Origin: Whitmania pigra | Taxonomy: Eukaryota > Annelida > Clitellata > Hirudinida > Haemopidae | Direction of reading: 5' to 3' | Assembly: GCA_021613335.1 (NCBI GenBank) | Contig: JAJTWR010000458.1 | Coordinates: forward strand, 1,023,501 to 1,087,500 | DNA length: 64,000 nucleotides | In this document: positions 41,603 through 53,248 of the stretch, piece by piece | Numbering within the stretch: position 1 is the first letter of the stretch | Layout: each line of letters begins with the position of its first letter | Position numbers and translations under genes: made by a program | The notes under the pieces: generated by a model | Database searches by the model: none | Told to the model about the DNA's origin: nothing | The model's input: the letters and a program-made list of their open reading frames with translations, nothing else

Positions 41603-43987
41603 AGGCAGTGTGAACAACAAGACATTTTCTAAACTGGTTTTATGCCTTAAACATTCGATTGAGTTGTTAGTAGCTGGGCTTTCTTAAAATAATTTATAAT
41701 GTTAAAAAATTCATTGGGGTTTACTAATTACTAATTGTAATTATTAATTCATTAATACTTAATTACCTTCCTGCATTGAGATAGCAATTATTGTTATTCC
41801 TTGATGTTTGTTGATTCTCTCGCAACTAGTTGTTTGAGTTGACTCGGGTTATTTAACGATTTATAACAACTTAAAACAATGCCTTGAGGACACCGAAGAT
41901 TTGGTTGCTGTTTGACAGCAAACATCTATTTAAATAATAAAGAAATATTTTGGAGTTCAATTATTTTCAAACCATTAACGCATAGTGAATGTATCATGAA
42001 CAGCCTATGTTATGTTGTTTGTTGACATTCCAAAGCTGTGGAATTTTATTAACTTGACTGTAAATGCAGTCTAAAATCTATTGTTTATCATTAATAAATG
42101 CATTATTGCAAACTGAAAGAGTCTTTTACCTGGATGCTAAATCTTAAACCTCTCTTGACTTTATTCTCACTTAATTATGGTTAGCCATATAAACAGTCTT
42201 TGAAAGTGCTAAAATCCAACTTGAAAAGGTTGAAATCGTGTTTTATGATTTTAATTATTGAATAACTGAACAGACTTCAAGAGGTTCTCTTATTTATTTC
42301 TTCTTTTAAAGCAATTAAGAAGATACGTTTTTATAAAAGTGAGGCTTTGGAACATGCAGTTCATCTTAAATTCGGGAAAGGAAAATGTAGAAAATATATC
42401 ACAAATAAATATTCTGCTGTTGTACAAATAAACAGAGCCTTTCTGTGGCTTGCATTGTATAATGCGGATAAATCTTAAAATCTTTGATTGTTACCTTATT
42501 GTGCGTTTGACTTGAGGTCACTCATGAAACAGCCCTTTCTTTCATGAATAATTGCTATTCATTCTTAACTCCGTATCCAAATTTCGATGGTCCTATTTAA
42601 TGACTTCCATCGAATACTGTCTCCGTCAAGCTTATTCCAAATATTATAGCAAACCCATTACATGCACTACATTACATTACATGCCAGGAATGACGGCATA
42701 ATTATGTGGTGTTTATCCTCATGACGATCATGTAATTTATAATTTCACAACAAGTTTAAATAATCCATTGTTTATTAAATTTTTGGGTGCACCAAACCCT
42801 GGGTATAAAATATTGGCATTTGAGCATACAATTTCTATGATTTCATGCGACTATCACTCAAACTCCAATTTTGCTTACGTGCAATCTCTGCAGCACTTCT
42901 GGCTTTCATTTCCGGGGATTCTGGATATGTTTTAAGTGGCTCTTATTTTTACTTGGAGTTGAATGGAAACATTAAAAATCAATTATATTAAATGACAATT
43001 AAAAATGTCAAAATTAAAGAAACTCACTAAAACTGTCAGGAAAAACAATCCATCCACATAATTTGGCATCACGTTCTCAAACTATTCTATTAGTCTATTC
43101 ACATGTCACAAGCAAGATTTTCGATTTGCTTAGGTACACTTTTGTTGAGACAAAATGATCTTTAAGTTGCCTTTAAGACGAAGTGTGGAGGTGATTGATT
43201 GATTGATTAATTGATTAATTGATTGTTTTTAATAAAGTCAACCATTTCAGTCATTGCAGTTCCCGCTGTAGTCCAAGCAATCTAGAGAATAAAGTTTTAA
43301 GTGATTAAAGTTGTTTGACGGTTTATTGCCAAATTAAAAATTGAAAAAAAAAGATTGACATTTACAAAAAGTAGAGCAATAATTTCAACACGAAACTATG
43401 CCAAAGCTTCTCTTTTAAAACTGTAAATGTAACTTAATTTATGTAGCGCCATGTGCATGGCGTCATAGGCGCTTCTTGTAACCATTTATATGGCGCTGTT
43501 TCCCAAGGGCTCTTGCGGCAGTAAAGGCTGGGTTTCGAACACGACAGATTACGACTGTTGCAATTACTGCCGCATGCAAGAACTTAACTCGTTCGGCTAA
43601 CCTGCACAAAGTTTTAAAGTTCTTCCTGTAGATGGCCCGCTTGCTTATCGCGTGCAATCTCCTCGCTGCAAGTAAAAGCAGACGCGAGACTCGATGAAAG
43701 CGGTTAGATGAACCTCTCTCGCTGGAATGATTTTCCACGGAGGTAAACAAAGCTCATCGTTTGGAAATTTTCGACTTTCTTCCTGCTTCCTCTGGTCTTA
43801 ACATTTCACCGAGTCTGAAGGATATTTTTACAGTCGAGTGATTGACGCATTGATGAGCTTAAAAACTTTTTCCAGACTCGGATTTCTTTACGAAGTGTTG
43901 ATTTCACCGTCCTTGCGATATCCTTTTTGATCCGAATAAGCAGGATATTGCCTAAATTTAGGTTAAAAATCAAGGGCAGTCAAAAGC
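41603..43987. other. Intergenic between DCAF11 and the F-box gene
   Basis: AATAAA at about 41937 is a possible DCAF11 polyadenylation signal. A GC-richer segment at 43440-43760 lies just upstream of the F-box gene start and could be its promoter; it includes a near-palindrome GCGCCATGTGCATGGCG. I see no coding exon or RNA gene. Confidence 0.5.
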
Positions 43988-46900
43988 ATGGCAATGTTGA
44001 CAGCATCCCCACCCAGTGGACGAAGACTCAGCGAACCTCGACACAGTTTGACCAGCTGCAAAGGAGGGGCCAGTAATACCAATTTGGGAAGACCTGCCCA
44101 CGAGCACGAGGTAGGGCTGCATTTGCATATCTGTAAATAATAATTAGATAACTAGATGGTGTAAATATTACGACACACTACTTAACATATTGGTGCCATG
44201 TTGTCGTAATTTAATTTATGTAGGCTGTTGTTTTCAGTTATTCGTTTATTTATTTGATCTTTGGGCAGCTAAATTATAGTCACAATTAGTAATTGTTTCA
44301 GATGATAAAAATTACAATTAATAATTAATTATTTTCTATTTTCGACTCTTCTCAAATGTAATCTTTATTAATAAGTAACAAAATGACCAATGGAAAAAAT
44401 GTGGATTAAAAAAAATTAACTTTATTTGTCAGTGTGGTGCCAGTTTCGGCAGGAAACAGAAATTGGAACAAATTGCTTAATCAGACCATTTTTTATTTTT
44501 ATTTTGAGAGCGAAAACATTGGATTATTTGTTTTGTTTCTCTTAGGCCAACATCAGTTCACTTCCTGACAAAATCCTACTCAATGTTTTCGGTTTTCTCA
44601 AGCTCAAGGAACTCTGTAAGATGCCGTTGGTCTGCAAAAAGTGGAGACAACTGGCCTACGAAGGAAAGCTTTGGTCACGTGTGTCCTTAAGACCTGACCA
44701 TAACGGACTTCAGGTAGGAGGAACTGTTTTTAAAGGTAATGAAATTAGCCAGCTTGTATTTCGTGGCTTGTTTTCGTTTTTTAATGTAGTAGTTACATTA
44801 TTTTTGTTTTAAAAATTTTTTGTTGCATGAAATTGATTAAATTTAATTTATTACAAATGTTTGTCACGAGAATGAATTGATCTGAAAAATTGAATCATGT
44901 TTTGAGGATTAGGAACCGCTTGAATTATTGCGAGTAGTAATTAGTAATTGACCATAATTCCCAAATAATCGCATAGCTTAATTTGCTCCTATCATCGATA
45001 ATAACAAGCTGTTCAATAGATGAAATATTTTAATAATTTAATTATCCAATTATTATTAAAATTATTAAATTATTATTCAATCTCCATGAGCAGGTGGCAG
45101 GTCCTGATACTCTCCTTCAAGTGATTGCAAGTAGGTTTGGTCCAACTCTTCGCTACCTTGAACTTCCCGCTGAACTCATCACGCCAGCTGTTCTGCATGA
45201 GGTCAGCATTGAATGCATGGATGCATGATGCGTGATGCACGATGCATGGTGCATGCATTCACTGGAGGTTCACAGTTACGCTACGTACAAACGGAGAGTT
45301 ATATAATGAATGCAATGGCATGATTCCTGATATCTTCTCATTGATTGATACAAACTTTATGTGCACACTGAGTGATGTGCGCATGGAATTGAGGCGTGGA
45401 AGATGTGTTGGGTAATTCGTGATTGGTTGCACAAGCAGATGACTTCATTGGAGATTCTGATCCTATTGTAATGTATTGTAATGCATTTCATTAGGATGGG
45501 TAAAAATTGAATTTAACTATTCGTCCTTTAATATTTAACAATTTCTGTTATTGACATATAAATTCAACTCGATGAATTTCTCTTTTATAGCTTGACATTC
45601 CATCCATCCATCCATCCATCCATCCATCCATCCATCCATCCATCCATCCATCCATCCATCCATCCATCCATCCATCCATCCATCCATCCATCCATCCATC
45701 CTCCATCCATCCATCCATCCATCCATCCATCCATCCATCCATCCATCCATCCATCCATCCATCCATCCATCCATCCATCCATCCATCCATCCATCCATCC
45801 ATCCATCCATCATCCATCCATCCATCCATCCATCCATCCATCCATCCATCCATCCATCCATCCATCCATCCATCCATCCATCCATCCATCCATCATCCAT
45901 CCATCTAGGCAGTTAGTATTCGCATATTCACCAGATATCCAACCGATGTCCTAACCTGAAGAACATGACCCTCGACTTTTCGAACGCCATGCAGTTGCAC
46001 GACTTCAACGACCTGAACAGCTTCCCTTGCAACCTCAGAAACCTGACCATCAGTCTCTCTGAAGTCATCTTCATGGAAGGCTTCATGAGGAAGGTCTACC
46101 AGAGCCTCTCGTCGGTCGAAGTTCTCCATCTCATCGGTGAGCTGAGGGGAGGTTCTTCTTATCAGCTCATGAATATTTATTAGTTCTCATCGCGTGACGT
46201 GACGTAGCCGAGCATTTTAATTAGGTTCTCTTCCAAGGTGATTCTATGATGTTTTTTTTCTATGATGTATTATCGTAATTTATGAATGAATGAATTAATT
46301 ATTTTAACTTATGCTAATTAATGGTATCGACGCAATTAAATGATACTACACGTCAGTCTATAAATAGTACCTGTAAACAACCAAACTGAAGATAAACCCA
46401 TGAAACGTGGAGGAAAGCTTTAAAAACATGTTGTTCGGTCGGCATGGAAACAGTAAACATTACAAACATCCCAAACTGACAGTCCTATTTTTATTTTTCC
46501 CAAGAAAACTTTCTCCCTTTCATCCTACCTTCCGTCTCTCTTGCATTGAAACTTCTGAACAAATCTTTTTCCTTCTGAAAGAATTATCCGACAGGCAACA
46601 TGTTTTCTTTTCATGTTTTGTCGATCACAACGCAAGTTCCAGGATTTTCTGTGGCAGAAAATTAGGTGATCTCCTTTGTTGCAGAATGTGCTCCCAGCAT
46701 TTTGTTGATGTTACTAACGGAGCCAATGGCACTGACTAGCTTTAACTCATTTCGACTCAGGAAAGTTTGCAATGAAAGGAATCAATCATTCAATCAATCA
46801 CGGACAGAGAGTTGTTGAGTGCGGAGTTGTTTGATTTCTTTCCACAAAAACTTCTTCGTTTCTCTGAAAAAATGTTCAAACATTTCGGCAACCAAGAATA

Positions 46901-47148
46901 TTCTGAAAAGCAAAAACATACAACAACTCACAACATCAATCAACATCCAACAACATGCAACAACAGACGACAACGTATAACAGCAAACAATCCGCACTTT
47001 GGACGAAGAAAGCGTCGTTTTTTTATACTGGGAGGTTGTGACCTTCTTGAGTCGACTTTAACCACAAATAAATTGTTTTAAAGCTGCAATGCTTAGACTT
47101 ACTTCATCGTAATTATTATCACCTTCACTATCAGCGTCATCATCATCC

Positions 47149-47191
<43 letters not shown>

Positions 47192-50100
47192 TGCTTTGTC
47201 TGGCATATGCTTTGCAACAGCACTTTACGTTAACAAGCACAATGAACATCTAAGCTATCTTTGTGGCGGAAAGATGAGCAGATAAGTTGCTGGAAATTGG
47301 CGGGCTAAGGGCAGACGACATGGAAATGTTTGGAGCCTGAAGTAATCTAGAGATTGATATGTTATCTTATTGAAATTGGAGGTTAATTAGATTCAGTTAC
47401 ATTTTTCAAATATCGTTAACTCTTGGTTGATAATTATTATAAGGAAGCAATAATTTTAATTCAATGAATATTAGCTATAAAGCATGCAAAGCAATACACA
47501 GAGCTCACAAGCATCCATACTCCAGTCATTAAAGTTAATTCATTTCTATTACTTTCAATCCATCATCGTGTTTTAATGCTGTAAAGTTTACAGACGTTAT
47601 CATGGTTTTCAGGGACCTTTGAACTCGGAGATGAGGAAAGCGAGGAGGTCTACGAGGTGATCAACATCGGCAAAATCAAGGCGCACACTCCGAACTTAAA
47701 GGTGGTCAACTTATACGGAATCGGATTCGTCGACGACACTCATATTGACCTACTTTCGGCCAATTGTATTCACCTCGAGTGTCTCGCCCTGAATTTCTGT
47801 CTGAAAGTCAAGGGCGCCTCGTTTAAGCAGCTCTTGCAGAAGTGCAGGAAGTTGAAGACTCTTTTGTTGCAACACTGCGGTGAGGAAGATGATGACGATG
47901 ATGGTGGAGGTGATGATAGTTATGGAGGTGGTTGTGGTGATGATGGCGAGGGTGACTACGACCATGATGTTAATAATGTTGGCAGGGTTGATGTTGGTGA
48001 TGATGACGACTCAATTTTTGCTTAACAGATGTTGTTGTCTGTTAACTGTTGTTCGTCTTAAAAATAATGAAATAGTGGCTCAGTAAGGAACGTTATTCAA
48101 ATAGCTTGATTAGCAGAAATTGCATAAAAAAACAAATTAAATGTAAAAGTTGAAAAGGTAAAGCAGGCAGGACTTTATTTCCTGTGGAAAAATATCTTTC
48201 TATGATTTGTGAGGATGATGAGTGGATAGCTGAGATGTTATCTGACTCTGCTCGGTTTGCTGTGCACGCTCAAGATTTTTACCGAGATACGAATTCCAGT
48301 TACTTATTCGACAGCAAAGCGGTCATCATTGCAAACAAAAGTTTGGTCTTCAAAAGATTGATGCCATGAAATTATTTTTTCAAAATGGAGTCACTACGAT
48401 GTACATTTGTTGTAAATGGTGGCGTAATCTCAACACGGGCTCAACACCAGCAGTAGTTAATACTTAATAACCTCATGGATGCACTGTTTGGACTTGTTTA
48501 TTAAATCTATAAATTAACTATTATATTATTTAACTATTATTAATCTATTAATTAACTCAATTTACTAGTTTAAAGACCAACGGCAATAAATTTTCATGCT
48601 CAAAATTCTTCATAATTATTAACTATTCAATCGGTTGTTGCTACTACCACGGTTTCTAAGCCATTGGTTGTAAACTCCTCCGCGCACCGTCATTTTAGAC
48701 GTCTGATTATTGATGTCGATTTCTCAAAATTGTTGAAAAGTATTTAAAATATATCTTTGTTTGTCCCGAACTCTATCGTTTTGTTATTTCGTAATCCTTA
48801 AGTGTTTGTTGTTATTACTGGTATTTGTAAAGTTATTAAAATTTGAAATACTACTTACTTATTAATGGTAGTATAAAAAATATCCCATAGGGAATCGCTT
48901 CACGCCTTCTGTATAGTTGTGGGCGCCGGTAGCCGAATGTTTAATTAAGGCTTTAAAAAATTCCGATCCGTTCGTTAAGAGTTGTTATAATTCTGTGCTT
49001 TTGTCCTTCCACTACAGGTCTGGAAAGTGATTTGGTCCAACAGGTGGAGTGGGAAAAGTCAACGGTGCAGGAGTTGGACATCAGTTCCACTGAGTTGTCA
49101 TCGAAATGCCTGGAAACGATGCTCTGCCAATCTGTTGGGTTCACGTACCTGGCTGTTGCACACTGCGAGTTTTTTAATGATGAGGTACGAAGGAGTTCCA
49201 ATGCACCTTTATGAGAGATTATTTATGTTGAGGTTAAGTAAATATAGAGCTATTGATGTTGTTATTATTAAGTAACTAGTTAATACAAGTCAGCTGTTAC
49301 TAAGCTGCATTAATTAAATAACTATAATTCACTACATGTTAACATTACCGAGTTAATAATTATCCAAGATTCTAATCAACATGTTGGAGAAAGGTAAAAT
49401 GGACAGAATCAAAGCTATCGATTTGAGTCACACATGCAACGTGTCTGAAAACACCATAGACAGACTCATCAGGTTGAGAGGTGGACAAAATGTTGTTTGT
49501 GTTAAGCAGATTTATGTTGTGTTATGTTGTTATTCAATTGTTATTTGAATTTTTCTGTTATTTTCTATTTATTTCATTAATCGTTAAATTGAAAGTTAAT
49601 TAAAACTAAAATTGAAGTCGATGAATACCTTGAATTTCCAAAACTTTCCATAGATAACTCTTAAATAATAATTTAAATAAATAATTATAACAAACAACTT
49701 TAATTGGCTGCAGGCAGGTTACTGGAAGGCCTCCTCCTGTATGGTAAACCGAAACTAACCGAACAATTTTATCTCAACGTCTTACCTTTCATGAAGAAAA
49801 TAAAGTTAGTAACCAAATTACTAAGTAAAGTGCGCTAGTTGATATCATAGTTAAGCGATTGATTCAATCAAACAATCCATCGACTCGGTCAACCAAGAAT
49901 TGAATCACTCAACAATGACACTTCAGGATCCTGGGGATTGGCACAGCCAACGGATGGTTCTTAAAGATGAGCAGCAGAGTCCACATCGACCAAATTGTCA
50001 TCTGCCTCTCTCAACACAGTCACTACTTGGAAAGGTTGGAAATACAGTGGGATCCTGACACCATCAGAACCTCTGACAACAGCAGCAAATTCATTGACAT

Positions 50101-50561
50101 ACTCAGGTCTCAGGATACTTTTTAAATTTACAAATTCTTCGTATCTTTTAAAGTCTTTGCACATGGTTTGTCGCGATTGTTTTGATGAATTCCTCATAAA
50201 TGTTTTAGATAATTAATTTATTTATTATATTCTAAACAATCTACTTCTTAAATTGTAGGATGTCACTTATAGAATCTTCGGTAATAAATTAAATTCCTTT
50301 TAACCATCAGCTTAACCTTTCCATCATTATAACACATATTATAATATAATAATGACGTCTATAGAATGATTGAACCTTCATCCGCACAGAGTACGCTGTC
50401 CATCCATCAAATCTTTCACTCTCAGCGATGGCGAGTATTACGAGATGGTCAAATCGAATTTCGAAAGATCAGACAGACTGACTGTCGTCAGAACCACGAA
50501 CAACTACAACACTACCATCGTGCCCCTACTCAGCTGCTACAAAGACCTGCTGTTCAACTAG
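43988..50561 (+). CDS. F-box/leucine-rich-repeat protein
   Basis: Ten exons, all phases closing, encode 529 aa: 43988-44110, 44546-44713, 45094-45201, 45935-46136, 47613-47879, 49018-49184, 49369-49480, 49714-49804, 49927-50106, 50390-50561. Residues 1-41 are Ser-rich. The F-box starts at about 44 ([20 protein letters not shown]) and continues through [21 protein letters not shown]. Leucine-rich repeats follow, for example [24 protein letters not shown]-like strands and [15 protein letters not shown]. The C-terminus ends in YKDLLFN. F-box proteins join SKP1-CUL1 ubiquitin ligases through the F-box and hold substrates with the LRRs. I recognise it as a conserved animal FBXL-type protein but cannot name the ortholog with confidence. 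The fourth exon's acceptor lies 28 bp after a long ATCC repeat. Confidence 0.9.
45598..45906. repeat. (ATCC)n microsatellite
   Basis: About 305 bp of ATCC tetranucleotide repeat with three one-base slips, in the third intron of the F-box gene, ending 28 bp before the next exon. Frames through it (SIHPSIHP or MDGWMDGW) are not genes. Confidence 0.97.
47123..47191. repeat. (ATC)n microsatellite
   Basis: A short, nearly pure ATC repeat inside the long intron between F-box gene exons 4 and 5. The rest of that intron (46137-47612) and the next (47880-49017) hold no recognised gene; an open frame at 48184-48369 is unassigned. Confidence 0.9.
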
Positions 50562-51342
50562 CAACTGGTTGATTCTTGTTTGATTGTGATGACTGCGGGT
50601 TGATTGAAGGTGGATAACTGACGTCACAATTGTTTCGATTCGATTCAATCGCAATTCGAATTTTTTTCCCTGGATTTGAAATCATCAGTAAAGTTCAGAG
50701 TTTCGACGTTGCAATGGAGTTTCAAATGTTTCCATGACGATTGATCCAATTTTTTCTTTAATTTTTAAACTGAAAGCTAACGGGCTAAGTTAACTTTTAA
50801 AGCATTCGTGATGGTTTTTCGAGCGCAGAGTGGTGAGATGTGTTTATTAAATTTTCCATTTTTAATCGTTTCTTAATATTAAAATTTGACTAATATTATA
50901 GCTACATTGTAATAATGAAATTTCATCACTACTTTATAATATTCACGTACCATCACTTCGTAAACCATCCCATTTGGTTATAAAATGCACTGCCAAACAT
51001 TTACAAATTCTCATCGGTGGTGCACAGGTTATTCTCGCTACTGATGACATGTTGTTTATTTGTGTCCATACTAATTATCATAATTATTTACTTGTTATTA
51101 TAATTATTTCATTACAATTATGAGTTCATTTAGGCATTGAAAGTATGACATTAGTTTATGGTAGATTATTGAAATTGTATACCTGTTCATTGAAATTACA
51201 TTGTTTTGCTCAAAAATGAAATTAGATCATTTAACTAGGTAGATTTTAAATGCTACATTAAACTCCAAATCAAATTCAAGACTTTCAATCTTCGTGAGAT
51301 AACAATAAATACCAACAACTTCAGACTTATTAATTAAACTGA
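50562..51342. other. Intergenic, AT-rich
   Basis: The 3' flank of the F-box gene, up to the truncated retrotransposon. I see no gene. Confidence 0.6.
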
Positions 51343-52345
51343 CTGGGAAGTGTTTTGGGCCCTACTCTGTTTATAATCTACATCAATGACATAGCCGACT
51401 CCCTACCTAAGGATATCACAATTAAACTATTTGCCGATGATATTAAACTTTACAAATCTCTGTCAATGAATGGTTCTGATCTTCAGAGAGGCCTCGACTC
51501 ACTCACTACATGGAGCAGGAAGTGGCAGCTAAACCCAGCCAAGGAAAAACGCTTTAATTGCTCAATTAAAACCAGTTCCAGGAATGGACCCTGCCCACAA
51601 CAATACTACATCGATGATATCCTGCTCACCACTGTTGATCAAACCAGAGATCTTGGTGTCATCATAGACTCAGACTTAAAATTCCGGCTTCACATTGACA
51701 ACATCACACACAAGGCTGCAGTCCGTTCAAGACTGATTCTCAAATCATTCACCTCCAGGGACAAGAATCTTCTCACCAAAGCTTTCTGCGTATATGTCAG
51801 ACCAATCCTAGAGTACAGCAGTCAGGACTGGAACCCTCACCATAAATACCTGATCGAGAACATTGAAAACATCCAAAAGAAATTTACCAAGGCCATCCCT
51901 GCTGTTGGACAGCTAAAGTACCAAGAGCGGCTCAAGGCTCTACAACTTAAATCGCTAGAACATCGCCGTTTAATAGCTGCTTATTATACAGGATCATCAA
52001 TAATTTAACATCAACTCATCTTAAAAACCATAATCATTTTGCAAGCTACTCATCAACTAGAGGTCATCAATTTAAACTAAGGTCATATTTTTGCGCAATA
52101 GACAACACCAAATATTTGTTCACAAATCGAATTATTAACATTTGGAATAAACTACCTAATAGCTTAGCCTCAGCTAGCACCTATAGTCGCTTCACCTCCC
52201 TTCTCAATGAATATGACTTGTCTCCTTTTCTCGTCTATAACTGATTGAACCTCTCGTTTCTTTTTTCAATGTTTTGCTGTTTGATAGTGTGCAGGTAAGA
52301 GGCTTCGGTCCTCTACCCATTTAATAAAATAAAATAATAAAATAA
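51343..52345 (+). mobile_element. 5'-truncated non-LTR retrotransposon (CR1/jockey-like)
   Basis: Coding similarity begins abruptly at 51343 in GSVLGPTLFIIYINDI, the middle of a reverse transcriptase. It continues with the catalytic LFADDIKLY box, LNPAKE, VIIDSDLKFRLHI and SRLILKSF, YVRPILEYSSQDWNPHHKYL and IQKKFTKAI. Near 51975 a small deletion or frameshift moves the frame; it resumes as YRIINNLTSTHL and runs through IINIWNKLPNSLASASTYS to a stop at 52243. The tail is a short A-rich TAATAAAATAAAATAATAAA run at 52321-52346. Both the 5' truncation and the frameshift show a dead copy, typical of LINE insertions. The motif order fits the CR1/jockey side of the LINE tree. Confidence 0.88.
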
Positions 52346-52346
52346 A

Positions 52347-52493
52347 AATCAATGAAGGTCCTCAAAAGTACTTATACTTATACTTAAGTACATTGACTAC
52401 AACGTACTTGTACCTGTACTTATAAGTACTGTCAGCCCCAAGTACTTTGTACTTATAATTAAGTACATTTTTGGAGTACTTACGGCAACACTG
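52347..52493 (-). mobile_element. hAT-type terminus with AAGTACTT subterminal repeats
   Basis: Read on minus from 52493 it begins CAGTGTTGCCGTAAGTACTC and continues with many AGTACTT/AAGTAC motifs, the pattern of hAT-family ends. The other terminus was not found; the retrotransposon tail abuts it, so the element may be a fragment or have been interrupted. Confidence 0.55.
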
Positions 52494-53248
52494 GAGACAT
52501 GTACATATCTATTATCTTTATCAATGTGTGCTTCTACAATATTGGACCCGGCTGCCTTTGTTAGGATCTTCTTAGCCAGTATGAAGACAAAATTGTGCAC
52601 CCAATATCTACTCCAACATCCAAAGGAACCAACCTTGTAGTGTACGTCTTGTTGAAAAACCGCATCATGAACGCGCTAAAGTATTCATGAACGATGTGGC
52701 GCGTGGTGGGCCTCAAACGTTTTCCATAACAGCTAGTGTGGCACTTACCCGTACACGTTCGCTAGCTCTAGCCACAAGACGTACTGACTCAGTCTGTTTC
52801 TCATGACTCTCTGGACAGCTTCCCAAATCAAGCTCGATACAACCGGGTCCAGTAAAAAAAATATTTTGTCTTGGACTATTTTGTCGCCGGGCTGTTATGA
52901 CCGGGTGCCGGTTTTCCATATTCGGACCTGCCAATCAATGTTATAATTAATTTCCAAACAGAATTTAAGTTTTCACGTGACTGAGGTTTTCAGGAGTAAT
53001 ATTGTCTATATTATTTATTTATTTATAATAATGTCTGATTGTGGTAGTTTATAATGACGTTGTTTTCACTTTTTTATTTGTATATATTTAACATATATTA
53101 TTTTTATCACAAACGCTGCCTAAAACGCTGATAAAGGCAAGAATGAAAACAAAAGATGTTGCTCAAAGATATCCTAGCATGTGCCCTTGATGGTCCATTC
53201 CTAGTGCGCAATGTTTTACAATACAAACAGATACAAAATTATCAGCTT

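Noticed and set aside
43445..43465. Palindrome GCGCCATGTGCATGGCG as an operator or transposon end
   Set aside because: A single short palindrome in a GC-richer promoter-like area; no partner copy or duplication seen.
45535..45954. MDGW and SIHP repeat proteins
   Set aside because: They are translations of the ATCC tetranucleotide repeat in an intron of the F-box gene.
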